Below, one piece after another: positions 18,225 through 26,987 of a DNA stretch of 64,000 bases; within the stretch, counting starts at the first letter, position 1; every line of letters begins with the position of its first letter. A program made the position numbers and the translations under genes. This DNA is from Mycolicibacterium llatzerense (GTDB lineage Bacteria > Actinomycetota > Actinomycetes > Mycobacteriales > Mycobacteriaceae). Under the pieces are notes generated by a model. It saw nothing but the letters and a program-made list of their open reading frames with translations. It did no database searches and was not told the DNA's origin. The stretch is from assembly GCF_000878195.1 (NCBI RefSeq), contig NZ_JXST01000023.1, positions 1-64,000 of the forward strand, written 5' to 3'.

Positions 18225-19070
18225 ATGTCTGATCAGCTTTACGGCGCTGCCCCGGAGTCTGTCTGTACGACCCCGCGCACCAAGGTCCGCACTCACCACC
18301 TGGCGAAATGGAAGGCCGAAGGCCACAAGTGGGCGATGCTCACGGCCTACGACTACTCCTCCGCCCGTATTTTCGATGACGCCGAGATTCCGGTACTGCT
18401 GGTCGGCGATTCCGCGGCCAACGTGGTCTACGGCTACGACACCACCCTGCCCATCACCATCGACGAGCTGATCCCCCTGGCCCGCGCGGTCGTCAAGGGT
18501 GCCCCGCACGCGCTGGTGGTCGCCGACCTGCCGTTCGGCAGCTATGAGGCCGGCCCGCAGCAGGCGCTCGCCACGGCGACCCGCTTCATGAAGGAAACCG
18601 GTGCCCACGCGGTCAAGCTGGAGGGCGGTGAGCGGATGGTCGAGCAGATCGCCGCGCTGACCCAGGCCGGCGTCCCCGTCGTCGCCCACATCGGCTTCAC
18701 CCCGCAGAGCGTCAACGGGCTGGGCGGTTTCCGCGTCCAGGGCCGCGGCGATGCCGGTGACCAGACCATCCACGACGCCATCGCGGTGGCCGAGGCCGGC
18801 GCGATCGCCGTGGTGCTCGAGATGGTGCCGGCCGAGCTGGCCACCCAGATCACCGGCAAGCTGACCATCCCGACCGTCGGCATCGGCGCCGGCGCCAACT
18901 GCGACGCGCAGGTGCTGGTGTGGCAGGACATGGCCGGTATGACGAGCGGCAAGACGGCCAAGTTCGTCAAGCGCTTCGGTGATGTCGGGGCCGAATTGGG
19001 CCGGGCCGCACGGCAATACGCCGCCGAGGTGGCATCGAGCGTGTTCCCCGCCGACGAACACTCCTACTAG
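18225..19070 (+). CDS. panB: 3-methyl-2-oxobutanoate hydroxymethyltransferase
   Basis: PanB makes ketopantoate from alpha-ketoisovalerate and methylene-tetrahydrofolate, the first step of pantothenate and coenzyme A synthesis. The 281-residue protein starts at the ATG at 18225 (MSDQLYGAAPESVCTTPRTK). The longer frame back to 18096 crosses the divergent promoter. Family motifs include MLTAYDYSSARIFDDAEI, LVGDSAANVVYGYDTTLPIT, KLEGGERM and GIGAGANCDAQVLVWQDM. It is monocistronic and is followed by a very long inverted repeat. Confidence 0.97.
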   Translation: MSDQLYGAAPESVCTTPRTKVRTHHLAKWKAEGHKWAMLTAYDYSSARIFDDAEIPVLLVGDSAANVVYGYDTTLPITIDELIPLARAVVKGAPHALVVADLPFGSYEAGPQQALATATRFMKETGAHAVKLEGGERMVEQIAALTQAGVPVVAHIGFTPQSVNGLGGFRVQGRGDAGDQTIHDAIAVAEAGAIAVVLEMVPAELATQITGKLTIPTVGIGAGANCDAQVLVWQDMAGMTSGKTAKFVKRFGDVGAELGRAARQYAAEVASSVFPADEHSY

Positions 19071-19077
19071 TTTTTCT

Positions 19078-19141
19078 GCGCGAGCAGACACAAAACTGTC
19101 CCGTTTCGCGTGAAAAGGGACAGTTTTGTGTCTGCTCGCGC
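19078..19141. terminator. 25-bp perfect inverted repeat after panB (GAGCAGAC type)
   Basis: The left arm at 19078-19102 pairs perfectly with the right arm at 19117-19141. After a G-A mismatch, four further pairs (TTTC/GAAA) leave a 4-base loop. The arms contain GCGAGCAGACACAAAACTGT. It lies 7 bases after the panB stop and 8 bases before the convergent crotonase stop, so it can end both transcripts. It shares its outer GAGCAGAC with the repeat at 6825-6876. Confidence 0.8.
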
Positions 19142-19149
19142 GTAAACCG

Positions 19150-19929
19150 CTAGCCGAATTCCGGCTTGCGCTTGCCGACGAAGGCGCCGACACCCTCCTT
19201 GCCGTCGGCCGACGACGCACACTTGGCGATGAGCCGGCCTTCGCGCTCGAGCTGGGTCTCGTAGTCGGCGCCGTAGGTGGTCAGCAGTAGCTGCTTGACC
19301 GCGGCGTTCGAACCACCGGCCTGCGTGGCGACCTCGGCCGCCAGGGCGTCCAGCGCGGCAGGCAGCTCGGCGTCCGGCACGACGCGCGTGACCAGGCCCC
19401 AGTCGGCGGCCTCGGCCGCGGTGAGCACGCGGTTGGTGATCATCAGTTCCTGGGTGCGGCGCAGGCCGATCAGCCGCGGCAGCACGTACGACGATCCGCC
19501 GTCCGGGCTCAGGCCGGCCTTGGTGTACGCCATCGTGAACGACGCGGACTCGGCGGCCAGCACCAGATCACCGGACACACCCAGCGGGAAGCCCGCGCCG
19601 GCGGCGACGCCGTTGACGGCGGTGATCAGCACGGCATTCATCCGGGCGAAGGTCGACATGGCGCGATGCAGGTCGTCGGCCATGCCCTTCACGAACACAC
19701 CCGGGTCATCGGCGGCGGCCATCGCCTTGAGGTCGCCGCCGGCGCAGAAGAATCGGCCACCACCGGTCAGGGTGACGACCTTCACTGCCGGCGTATCGCA
19801 CAGCGCAGCGGCCACCGCCAGGTCGCGGGTGAGGACGTCGTTCATGCCGTTGGCCGCCTCGGGCCGGTCGAGCACGATATTCACGACGGCGCCGGACTGG
19901 GCGAACTTCAGTGTCTCGAATTCGGTCAC
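19150..19929 (-). CDS. Enoyl-CoA hydratase/isomerase family protein (PaaG-like)
   Basis: A 259-residue crotonase-fold enzyme with a GTG start at 19929. The CoA oxyanion-hole segment reads GGGRFFCAGGDLKAMA, with the NGVAAGAGFPL helix following. The active-site loop reads KAGLSPDGGSSYVLPRLIG; the Asp there is the position used by PaaG-type epoxyphenylacetyl-CoA isomerases rather than the hydratase glutamate. So it may be an isomerase, although EchA naming would be usual. It converges with panB and diverges from the CYTH-CHAD gene. Confidence 0.88.
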   Translation of the reverse strand: MTEFETLKFAQSGAVVNIVLDRPEAANGMNDVLTRDLAVAAALCDTPAVKVVTLTGGGRFFCAGGDLKAMAAADDPGVFVKGMADDLHRAMSTFARMNAVLITAVNGVAAGAGFPLGVSGDLVLAAESASFTMAYTKAGLSPDGGSSYVLPRLIGLRRTQELMITNRVLTAAEAADWGLVTRVVPDAELPAALDALAAEVATQAGGSNAAVKQLLLTTYGADYETQLEREGRLIAKCASSADGKEGVGAFVGKRKPEFG

Positions 19930-20026
19930 GGGTCAAGACGTTATCGGCAGCCGGTCGCGCACTGCGATGTGGCACGCTAATGGCAGCGTTGGTACTGCCC
20001 GTCCCGGGTCGCAAACGAAGGTGAAC

Positions 20027-21532
20027 ATGGCCGCTGGCAAGCGTAAACCGTCCCGCCACACCGAGATTGAACGCAAGTTCGCGGTGGTCGACAGCACGGT
20101 ATCCCCGTCGTTCGACGGCTTGTCCGCCGTCAGCCGGGTCGAGCAGCTGCCCGTCGCGCACCTGGACGCGGTGTACTTCGACACCCCGAACCACGATCTC
20201 GCGGCACACAAGATCACCCTGCGCCGCCGCACCGGCGGCACCGACGCGGGCTGGCACCTGAAGCTGCCCGCCGGTGCCGACGCGCGCACCGAGGTCCGGC
20301 TGCCGATCACCGCGGCGCGCGAGAGCGTGCCCGAGGAACTGCGCGACATCGTGTTGGCCATCGTTCGCGACCGCTCGCTGCAGCCCGTCGCGCGGATCGA
20401 AACCGAGCGCACCGTCTTCATGCTGCACGCGCCCGACGACACCGAGCTGGCCGAGTTCTGCGACGACCGGGTGACCGCCACGGCGGGCGACTCGCTGCAG
20501 AACTGGCGCGAGTGGGAGCTGGAACTGGTCGGTGCCGGCTCAGAGGGCGCCGACTCGGGTGCCGAGCTGCTCGACCGGCTGGCCAACCGGCTCTTCGACG
20601 CGGGTGCCGAACCGGCCGGGCACGGATCGAAGCTGGCCAAGGTCCTCGCGGCGGCCCGGGGCGAGGACGCACCGGAGCCATCCCCCGAGCCGACGGACAA
20701 GGTGCACCGCGCCATCGCGGCGCACGTGTCCGAACTGATCGACTGGGACCGCGCGGTGCGTGCCGACACCTTCGATTCGGTGCACCAGATGCGGGTCACC
20801 ATCCGCAAGATCCGCAGCCTGCTGCAGGAGACGGGCGATCTGGGCGACCGCGAGTGGGTGCTTGAGGAGCTGAAGCTGCTGGCCGGGATCCTGGGCACGG
20901 CGCGCGACGCCGAGGTGCTCGCCCAGCGGTACGAAGAAGCACTGAAGGGGCTCGCACCGGAGCTGGTTCGCGGGCAGGTGCACGAGCGACTGGTCGACGG
21001 TTCGCAGCGGCGCTACCAGTCCGGGCTGCGGCGGTCGCTGACGGCCATGCGCTCGGAGCGGTACTTCCGGCTGCTCGACGCACTCGATGCGATCGTCGTC
21101 GACAACACCCAGCCTGCCTCCGCCGACGAGGAAGCGACGCCGGTGACGGTCGGCGGCGCCTATCGCCGGGTCCGCAAGTCGGTGCGGCGTGCCGAGGCCG
21201 CGGAGGCTGCCGGCGCCGAGGACAGTGAGGAGGCGCTGCACCGGATCCGCAAGGGCGCCAAGCGTCTTCGCTACACCGCCGCCGCCATGGGCGAGTCGAA
21301 GGTGGCCGACTGCGCCAAGGACATCCAGACCCTGCTGGGCGATCATCAGGACAGCTACGTCAGCCGCGGGCATCTGGTGCAGCAGGCCGAGGCCGCCCAC
21401 GCCGCGGGCGAGGACACCTTCACGTACGGCATCCTGCATCAGCAGGAGGCGGAGGTCGCCGAGTACGCCCGGCTGCAATTGGATGCCTCGCTAAAGGCGC
21501 TGGCCCGCGCGATGCGCAAAGTGAAGAGGTAG
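20027..21532 (+). CDS. CYTH and CHAD domain protein (Rv2226-like)
   Basis: A 501-residue protein with two domains. The N-terminal CYTH domain (about 8-200) opens with HTEIERKFAV, the EXEXK-type signature here in the form EIERKF, and has the strand DAVYFDTPNHDLAAHKITLR. The C-terminal CHAD domain (about 225-495) is helical and has the paired conserved histidine repeats VHQMRVTIRKIRSLL and LHRIRKGAKRLRYTAAAMG. CYTH proteins hydrolyse triphosphates, and CHAD domains bind polyphosphate granules, so a polyphosphate-linked role is likely from family knowledge. The start at 20027 is preceded by a GTG at 20021 that could also serve. It ends two bases before the 3' end of rnpB, which is convergent. 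Confidence 0.92.
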   Translation: MAAGKRKPSRHTEIERKFAVVDSTVSPSFDGLSAVSRVEQLPVAHLDAVYFDTPNHDLAAHKITLRRRTGGTDAGWHLKLPAGADARTEVRLPITAARESVPEELRDIVLAIVRDRSLQPVARIETERTVFMLHAPDDTELAEFCDDRVTATAGDSLQNWREWELELVGAGSEGADSGAELLDRLANRLFDAGAEPAGHGSKLAKVLAAARGEDAPEPSPEPTDKVHRAIAAHVSELIDWDRAVRADTFDSVHQMRVTIRKIRSLLQETGDLGDREWVLEELKLLAGILGTARDAEVLAQRYEEALKGLAPELVRGQVHERLVDGSQRRYQSGLRRSLTAMRSERYFRLLDALDAIVVDNTQPASADEEATPVTVGGAYRRVRKSVRRAEAAEAAGAEDSEEALHRIRKGAKRLRYTAAAMGESKVADCAKDIQTLLGDHQDSYVSRGHLVQQAEAAHAAGEDTFTYGILHQQEAEVAEYARLQLDASLKALARAMRKVKR

Positions 21533-21533
21533 C

Positions 21534-21935
<402 letters not shown>

Positions 21936-21952
21936 GATACCATATCAGCTGG

Positions 21953-22303
21953 TCAGAGCGCCGCGACCAGCGAGTCCAGGACGACGATCGCGCCATACGC
22001 CAGGAGCACCTGTTTCAGCCATCGCGGCCCGTCGCGGCGGGTGCGGGCGAGGGCCAGGCCGATGCCGAGGACCACGATCACCGGCACCGTGATGGCCCAC
22101 TCGGACCACACCTGCCGCGGTCCGTACATCAGTAGCGCGGCAGCCGGCCCCAGCGACCAGTCGCCGGAGGTGGCCAATGAGTTGCCCATGGCGTCGGTCA
22201 GAAGGTGGACCGCCTTGACGCTGCCCATCAGCAGGCACAGGCAAGCGGTCACCAGCAGCATCGACTCGGCAACCAGCCGCATGTCGAGCCGGTGCTTGAC
22301 CAC
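21953..22303 (-). CDS. Small membrane protein of unknown function
   Basis: A 116-residue protein with three predicted membrane helices (about 14-34, 52-85 and 97-115) separated by charged loops. The middle of the sequence reads GPRQVWSEWAITVPVIVVLG. I do not recognise a family. The ATG at 22303 is used; an ATG at 22282 (MRLVAESMLLV) would remove the first seven residues without loss of a helix. It lies 14 bases after the methyltransferase gene on the same strand and probably belongs to its operon. It ends just upstream of the rnpB promoter. Confidence 0.62.
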   Translation of the reverse strand: MVKHRLDMRLVAESMLLVTACLCLLMGSVKAVHLLTDAMGNSLATSGDWSLGPAAALLMYGPRQVWSEWAITVPVIVVLGIGLALARTRRDGPRWLKQVLLAYGAIVVLDSLVAAL

Positions 22304-22317
22304 CTGGTGACCTCCGA

Positions 22318-22947
22318 TCAGGGCGTGCGGCGCAGGACAATCAGATTGTCCCGCAAAACGGCGGATTCGCCAGCAGGGCTGATTGCCTCGCGTTCCAGCG
22401 TACCGACGTGTTCGGTGTGCCAGCCTTCGTCTGCCAGACCGAGCTCGGCGACGACCTCGTCGGCGGACTGAAAGCGGTGGTCATGGATGTGTTTCGAGGC
22501 CCAGGGCGGCGGCTCGCCGTGGTCGACGATCAGCAGTGTGCCGCCCGGCGCGACAGCAGCCGACGCTTGCTGCAGTATTTGCCGGCGCTCCAGATGAACC
22601 GTGGAATGCAGGAACTGCGCCGACACCAGATCGAAGCTGCCCGCCGGGAAACTGTGGGACAGATCGTGGTGCTGGAAGTCGATGCGCTCGGCCACTCCCC
22701 TGTCCACGGCCGCGGCGCGGGCCCGATCGAGGGCATTGGTGGCGATGTCGACCGCCACCACCTGCCAGCCCGCGGTGGCCAGCCAGACTGCGTCGGCGCC
22801 TTCCCCGCATCCCAGGTCGAGAGCGCGGCCCGGGGTCAAGCCGCCGGCGATCGTCGCGAGATGGGCGTTGACCCGTCCGCTCCACATCTGCGGCTTCTCG
22901 GCATACCGGCCTTCCCAGTGTTCCTGCGGTGTTTCAGTTGCGGACAT
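22318..22947 (-). CDS. Class I SAM-dependent methyltransferase
   Basis: A 209-residue methyltransferase with the SAM-binding motif I ALDLGCGEGADAVWLA at about 42-57, motif II VVAVDIATNALDRAR, and the PGGTLLIVDHGE strand. The N-terminal EHWEGRYAEKPQMWSGRVN resembles the tellurite-resistance TehB/thiopurine methyltransferase-like group. The substrate is unknown. It overlaps the flavoprotein gene upstream by 14 bases, which suggests coupled translation and a joint role in redox or xenobiotic detoxification (inference). Confidence 0.86.
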   Translation of the reverse strand: MSATETPQEHWEGRYAEKPQMWSGRVNAHLATIAGGLTPGRALDLGCGEGADAVWLATAGWQVVAVDIATNALDRARAAAVDRGVAERIDFQHHDLSHSFPAGSFDLVSAQFLHSTVHLERRQILQQASAAVAPGGTLLIVDHGEPPPWASKHIHDHRFQSADEVVAELGLADEGWHTEHVGTLEREAISPAGESAVLRDNLIVLRRTP

Positions 22948-23914
22948 CGGATTCCTCCTGCTGATCGAAGACGGGCCATGGCATGACGGGGAGGCCGAAC
23001 TGGTCGTGCAGCAGACTCTGCACGATGGCAGCGGCAGCTGCGGAACCGGCGGCGATGGCCGCCGCCACCTGGGGCATCTGCGCGCACACGTCGCCCGCGG
23101 CGAAGACGCCGGGAACCGAGGTGCGGTTGATCTGGTCGACCATCACCGCGTCGACGACGACCGGGCCGGGCGGCGCGATCCGCACGCCGAGTTGCGCCGC
23201 CAGGTCGGTACGCTGCCGCAGCGCGCTGGCGACCAGCACGCCCTGGCGCTTCAATTCGTCACCGTCGGCGAACACCACGGACGCCAATGCGCCTTCGTGC
23301 GAGGCGAATTCGATGATCTTGCGCTCGTCAACGCGCACACCGACGGCGGCCAGCGCGCGGTATTGGTCGTCGTCCAGGCCGGAGGGGCCGTTGGTCACGA
23401 CGACGATGTCGTCGGTCCAGCCCCGCAGCATCAGCGCCATGTGCACTGCCCGGTCCCCGTCGGCGAGGACGGCCAACGCCTGGTCGCGTGCTTCCCAGCC
23501 GTGGCAGAACGGGCAGTGGAAGACCGAGCGGCCCCAGTGTTCGTCCAATCCCGGGATGTCGGTGGTCTCGTAGTGCATGCCGCCGGCCAGCAGTATCCGC
23601 TGCGCGTGGTGCACGGAGCCGTCGGCGAGTTCGAGCCGGAAGGTGGGGCCGTCATGCGCGGTCGCGCCGGTGACCTGACCGTCGATGACCTGCACGGACG
23701 GATACTCGGCGAGTTCGCGGCGTCCGTCGGCGTACAGGTCGGCCGGCGGCCGCCCGTCGTGGCCCAGCAGTCCCCCGATGCCGTGTGCCGCACGGTTGCT
23801 CTGCTCGCCGGCGTCGATGACCAGTGTGCGGCGGCGGGCGCGGCCGAGCACCAATGCGGCGCTCAGTCCCGCCGCCCCGCCACCGACGATGGCGCATTCC
23901 CATTCGTTGTTCAT
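22934..23914 (-). CDS. Thioredoxin reductase-like FAD/NAD(P) oxidoreductase with CPFC motif
   Basis: A 326-residue two-dinucleotide-domain flavoprotein starting MNNEWECAIVGGGAAGLSAA, with the FAD-binding GxGxxG at residues 11-16. A redox-active CPFCHGWE motif has Cys134 and Cys137, at the place where thioredoxin reductases have CATC. The C-terminal FAD motif is GVFAAGDVC. In-frame codons upstream to 23971 are rejected because they overlap the XRE gene start region. Its natural reductant is probably NADPH; the electron acceptor is unknown. It is divergent, with a 47-base gap, from an XRE-cupin regulator that likely controls it. Confidence 0.88.
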   Translation of the reverse strand: MNNEWECAIVGGGAAGLSAALVLGRARRRTLVIDAGEQSNRAAHGIGGLLGHDGRPPADLYADGRRELAEYPSVQVIDGQVTGATAHDGPTFRLELADGSVHHAQRILLAGGMHYETTDIPGLDEHWGRSVFHCPFCHGWEARDQALAVLADGDRAVHMALMLRGWTDDIVVVTNGPSGLDDDQYRALAAVGVRVDERKIIEFASHEGALASVVFADGDELKRQGVLVASALRQRTDLAAQLGVRIAPPGPVVVDAVMVDQINRTSVPGVFAAGDVCAQMPQVAAAIAAGSAAAAAIVQSLLHDQFGLPVMPWPVFDQQEESDVRN

Positions 23915-23955
23915 GACACCGACCTTGCCGGGTGGTGCCGAAAATGCCAAGCTAA

Positions 23956-23972
23956 TTTGCCATGCAGGCAAA
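23956..23972. promoter_or_regulatory. 17-bp palindrome over the XRE regulator start codon
   Basis: TTTGCCATGCAGGCAAA is a perfect inverted repeat with 6-bp arms and a 5-base centre. The start ATG of the XRE-cupin gene is at 23962-23964, inside it. It faces the 47-base gap shared with the flavoprotein gene. This is a plausible autoregulatory operator; no experimental evidence is available. Confidence 0.5.
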
Positions 23973-24540
23973 CCCTGAGGACGACGACATCGAAGCGCGG
24001 GTCCGGCGGCGGTTGCGGGAGCTGCGCACCCAACGCGGCATGACGCTGGAAGATGTTGCGCGCGCGGCCGATATCGACATCTCGACGTTGAGCCGCCTGG
24101 AGTCGGGCAAGCGCCGATTCGCGCTCGACCACCTGCCCCGGCTCGCCGCGGCGCTGTCGATCAGCACCGACGAACTGATGCGCGCCCCCGAGGCCGAGGA
24201 TCCGCGGGTCCGTGGGGCGTCACACAGCCGCGACGGGATCACCTACTGGCCGCTGACCCGCGGCGGGCCGGCCGGTGGTCTGCACACCTTCAAGATCCGC
24301 GTGAGCACCCGGCGGCGCACCCCACCCGCCGAGCTGCCGGTACACGACGGCCAGGAGTGGCTCTACGTGCTGTCGGGGCACCTGCGGCTACTGCTGGGAG
24401 AGCGCGACTTCACCATCAAACCCGGTGAGGCCGTGGAGTTCTCGACCTGGACACCGCATTGGTTCGGCACTGTCGACGGCCCCGTGGAGGCGATCGCGAT
24501 CTTCGGGCCTCATGGCGAGAAGCTGCACGTACGCAACTGA
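23962..24540 (+). CDS. XRE-family transcriptional regulator with C-terminal cupin domain
   Basis: A 192-residue regulator. The helix-turn-helix is at about 12-66 (LRTQRGMTLEDVARAADIDI followed by STLSRLESGKR) and the double-stranded beta-helix cupin at about 110-185 (VHDGQEWLYVLSGHLRLLLG, then GEAVEFSTWTPHW). The cupin probably senses a small ligand or metal. It is divergent from the CPFC flavoprotein-methyltransferase-membrane protein operon and is the likely regulator of that operon. A 17-bp palindrome spans its own start codon, so the 5' untranslated region is probably very short. Confidence 0.9.
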   Translation: MQANPEDDDIEARVRRRLRELRTQRGMTLEDVARAADIDISTLSRLESGKRRFALDHLPRLAAALSISTDELMRAPEAEDPRVRGASHSRDGITYWPLTRGGPAGGLHTFKIRVSTRRRTPPAELPVHDGQEWLYVLSGHLRLLLGERDFTIKPGEAVEFSTWTPHWFGTVDGPVEAIAIFGPHGEKLHVRN

Positions 24541-24567
24541 GATCCAGCGCGACGAGCGAGATCTAGC

Positions 24568-24597
24568 GCGCGAGCTGTCTCTCTACACAACTCGCGC
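24568..24597. terminator. Inverted repeat between convergent genes
   Basis: GCGCGAGCTGT at 24568-24578 pairs with ACAACTCGCGC at 24587-24597, with one G-U pair. It lies between the XRE gene and the convergent CAP-domain gene. Two imperfect direct copies of GAGATCYAGCGCG just before it (from 24540 and 24559) are the only other pattern in this 135-base gap. There is no clear U tract. Confidence 0.5.
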
Positions 24598-24675
24598 CCG
24601 GAGCCGTCAGCTTTCCTGGCTCTGTTGACGCCTCCAGATCAAATGTGTCGCAGGAGAGCCGACACGCCGAACTGC

Positions 24676-25338
24676 CTAGTTCGCCGGATATGCCGGAGGC
24701 GGGTTCACCCCGCGGAGGATCCAGGGGAACCAGGTGAAGAAGTGCTCGATCTCGTCGCTGCCGTCGTAGTCGGGGCTCGGGTCGAAGCCGTTGTTGCCGC
24801 CACCCTCCTTTTCCGACCGGTGCGGCGGCTCGGGCAGCTGGCCGTAGACAGCGACGACGACGGTGCGGTCCAGACTGTTCTCGGACCACACGCCCATCTG
24901 GTTGTTCGCGCAATTGGCCATGATCGCCTTGATGGCGGGGTCGTAGTACCACTGGTTGATGAGCTCGACGCCGCTGATCGCGAGCGCCGGATTGGTGGCC
25001 ACCGTCTGCGCCACCGGACCACCGCGGTACCCCGCCTGTTCGGCCCGCATCTGCGGCGTGGATCCGTCAGAACCGATGTCCCCGTCCAGGTCCCGGTTGG
25101 CCATCATGTCTTTGGCCTGCCGCTCGGCGGCCTGCTGGAGCTGCGGGTTCACGGCGACGTCGTTGGTGCAACCGGCCTGGTGCTGCACGGTGTAGACGTT
25201 GGACACGACGGAATCGTTGAGCCGCTTGTTGTTCGGAATCAGAGTGTTCCCGTTGTCGGCGTGCGCGAGCGGCATGCATAGCACGGCACTTACGGGCACG
25301 ACAGCCAACGCAGACAGCACCAGCGGCCGGCATCTCAT
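24676..25338 (-). CDS. Secreted CAP-domain protein
   Basis: A 220-residue exported protein. The start ATG at 25338 (MRCRPLVLSALAVVPVSAV) gives a signal peptide with cleavage after AHA; the in-frame ATG at 25380 would place 14 polar residues before it. The mature part has a CAP/SCP-like core (about 30-165), with a LQQAAERQAKDMMANRDLDG helix and a C-terminal GVWSENSLDRTVVVAVYGQ strand pair. A Glu/Pro/Gly-rich tail follows. It lies 28 bases after a DUF732 gene and so appears to be the last gene of the mce operon. The function is unknown; CAP proteins often bind sterols or lipids, which would suit an mce system (inference). Confidence 0.8.
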   Translation of the reverse strand: MRCRPLVLSALAVVPVSAVLCMPLAHADNGNTLIPNNKRLNDSVVSNVYTVQHQAGCTNDVAVNPQLQQAAERQAKDMMANRDLDGDIGSDGSTPQMRAEQAGYRGGPVAQTVATNPALAISGVELINQWYYDPAIKAIMANCANNQMGVWSENSLDRTVVVAVYGQLPEPPHRSEKEGGGNNGFDPSPDYDGSDEIEHFFTWFPWILRGVNPPPAYPAN

Positions 25339-25366
25339 GTTGGAATCCTTTGCGTGAGAATCATTT

Positions 25367-25729
25367 TCATGGATGGACACCTGGCGGCGACTGGTAGTGC
25401 GCGGCTGACTTGCGCAGCTGCCAGATTTGCGCGGGGCACAGTTCGTTGACGGCCTGCGAGATCAAATACGACGCCTGGTAGTCATCGTCGGTACCGAAAT
25501 CGCCTCGTACGTCGCCCATCACCTGGCCGAACGGCTGCCCGGCCGCCACCTTGTCGCAGATGCCGTAGCCATAGCCCAGGGCCGCATCGGCATTCGGAAA
25601 GTTGTAGCCCGGCCGCACGGTCACGCCGATCAGATACGCGGTCGCGTCGGCATGCGACACCGGCGCGAACACCGCCGGCACACTCACTGCCGCCGCGGCG
25701 AGTAACCCACAAGTCCACCGTCTGCGCAT
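25367..25729 (-). CDS. DUF732-type secreted protein
   Basis: A 120-residue exported protein starting MRRRWTCGLLAAAAVSVPAV, with signal peptidase cleavage expected after VSHA (residue 27). The remainder is a DUF732-like small helical domain with two Cys (ICDKVAAGQPFGQVMG and NELCPAQIWQL) that likely form a disulfide. DUF732 proteins are abundant in mycobacteria and uncharacterised. The start is 5 bases after the Mce-associated gene stop, so it is in the mce operon. A longer in-frame ORF to 26212 shadows that gene and is rejected. Confidence 0.78.
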   Translation of the reverse strand: MRRRWTCGLLAAAAVSVPAVFAPVSHADATAYLIGVTVRPGYNFPNADAALGYGYGICDKVAAGQPFGQVMGDVRGDFGTDDDYQASYLISQAVNELCPAQIWQLRKSAAHYQSPPGVHP

Positions 25730-25734
25730 GTGGC

Positions 25735-26361
25735 TCACATCGGATCGAATTGCGAGATGAGCCAACGGCCCTCGACCTTGTCGAGGGTCACTCGCACGCT
25801 CGACGCAGTGCTGGTCGGGGCGCTTTCGCCGATGATCATCGTCTGATCCGCGAACAGCATCACCACCGCATGGTTCGGGGTCGCCTTGGTCCACGCCGCT
25901 GCGGGGACCGTCGCGACGGCCGAGATTTTCTTCTGCCTGGACCCGGGAATCACCACGTCGTGGGTCAGTGAGGTGTAGGAGTTCAGGAAGTTGCCGGTCA
26001 TGTACTTCTTGGCGGCTTCCAGGTCCTTCTCGACCGTCTCGGGCTTGTAGGACAGCAGCGCGATGGTGGCATCGGTGGCGGCCTTGGTGGAATCCTTCTT
26101 GGCCGTGTCGGCCTGGGCCAGGGACACGTCTTTCCACTGCAGGTAGCCGGCTGCGCCGCCGAGCGCGAGGACGATCGCCGGCAGCAGCCCGTAGACGGCC
26201 ACGCTCGCCCACCCGACGCGGCGCCGCTCAGCTGCAGGCGCCGCGTCGGTGGTCTCTGCGGCGTCGACCTCGACCTCGTCGTTGAGCTCGTCGGCCGAAG
26301 CTGTTGCGTCGATGGACTTTTCAGCTGTGGCGTTGCCGCTGCGGGATTTGATCAGCTTCAC
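25735..26361 (-). CDS. Mce-associated membrane protein (Mas), second copy
   Basis: A 208-residue protein with an acidic, low-complexity N-terminus (1-45), one membrane helix (about 50-72, VGWASVAVYGLLPAIVLALG) and an NTF2-like external domain ending RVTLDKVEGRWLISQFDPM. That layout and the terminal WLISQFDP-type motif are typical of Mce-associated (Mas) proteins, which act with Mce importers in the envelope, as OmamA-type stabilisers do. It overlaps the first mas gene by four bases (26358-26361) and follows mceF. Confidence 0.88.
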   Translation of the reverse strand: MKLIKSRSGNATAEKSIDATASADELNDEVEVDAAETTDAAPAAERRRVGWASVAVYGLLPAIVLALGGAAGYLQWKDVSLAQADTAKKDSTKAATDATIALLSYKPETVEKDLEAAKKYMTGNFLNSYTSLTHDVVIPGSRQKKISAVATVPAAAWTKATPNHAVVMLFADQTMIIGESAPTSTASSVRVTLDKVEGRWLISQFDPM

Positions 26362-26987
26362 GGCACAAACTCCACGTTCGACACCTTCATCACATCACCG
26401 ACTTTCTGTACCGCTATCCGCATCCGCCACTCGCGTGGTTCCTGCGCCGGCGCACCGACATTCGAGGTTTTGACGGCCACCGCGACCAGCACCTGCGCCG
26501 AGTCGCCCGCCTCCGATTCGAGCCCGGCCTCGGTAATCGCGCCGGTGGACGTCGACTTCGCCTCCTTCACCACCTTGATGAAAGGTGCGGAGCGCTTGGC
26601 GAAGTCGTCGTAGAACTCACCCGTCGCGCTGTCGAGGATGCGCTGGACGTCGGCATCGGCCCGCTGCCAGTCGATGGTCGTCAGGTTCAGCGCGCCCTGC
26701 CGCGCGGCCTGGACGATCTGGCTCTGCCGCTCGTCGACCGCCGTCGCGCGGTGCGTCCGTACCGCCAACCAACCGACCAGAGCGCCGAGGGCGACCACCA
26801 GCACCAACCCGACTACCGCCGCAAGCCTGCGCACCGACTTCGGCTTCGTGGGCTCATCGGCCAGCTCGTCAGCACCGACCTCAGCCACCTCATCGATATC
26901 ATCGACGTCGTCGATATCGGGATCGAGTACGGCGACCCCACCGCCTTCCGTCAGCTCCCCGGCTGCGGCGTCATCATGCTTTGCCAT
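26358..26987 (-). CDS. Mce-associated membrane protein (Mas), first copy
   Basis: A 209-residue protein starting MAKHDDAAAGELTEGGGVAV. It has a strongly acidic cytoplasmic tail (about 20-50, rich in Asp/Glu), one membrane helix (about 60-82) and an external NTF2-like domain ending VGDVMKVSNVEFVP. It overlaps the 3' end of mceF by 37 bases (26951-26987). It is paralogous in layout to the second mas gene. Such proteins are expected to be part of or to stabilise the Mce complex. A longer ORF to 27275 is a shadow of mceF. Confidence 0.88.
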   Translation of the reverse strand: MAKHDDAAAGELTEGGGVAVLDPDIDDVDDIDEVAEVGADELADEPTKPKSVRRLAAVVGLVLVVALGALVGWLAVRTHRATAVDERQSQIVQAARQGALNLTTIDWQRADADVQRILDSATGEFYDDFAKRSAPFIKVVKEAKSTSTGAITEAGLESEAGDSAQVLVAVAVKTSNVGAPAQEPREWRMRIAVQKVGDVMKVSNVEFVP

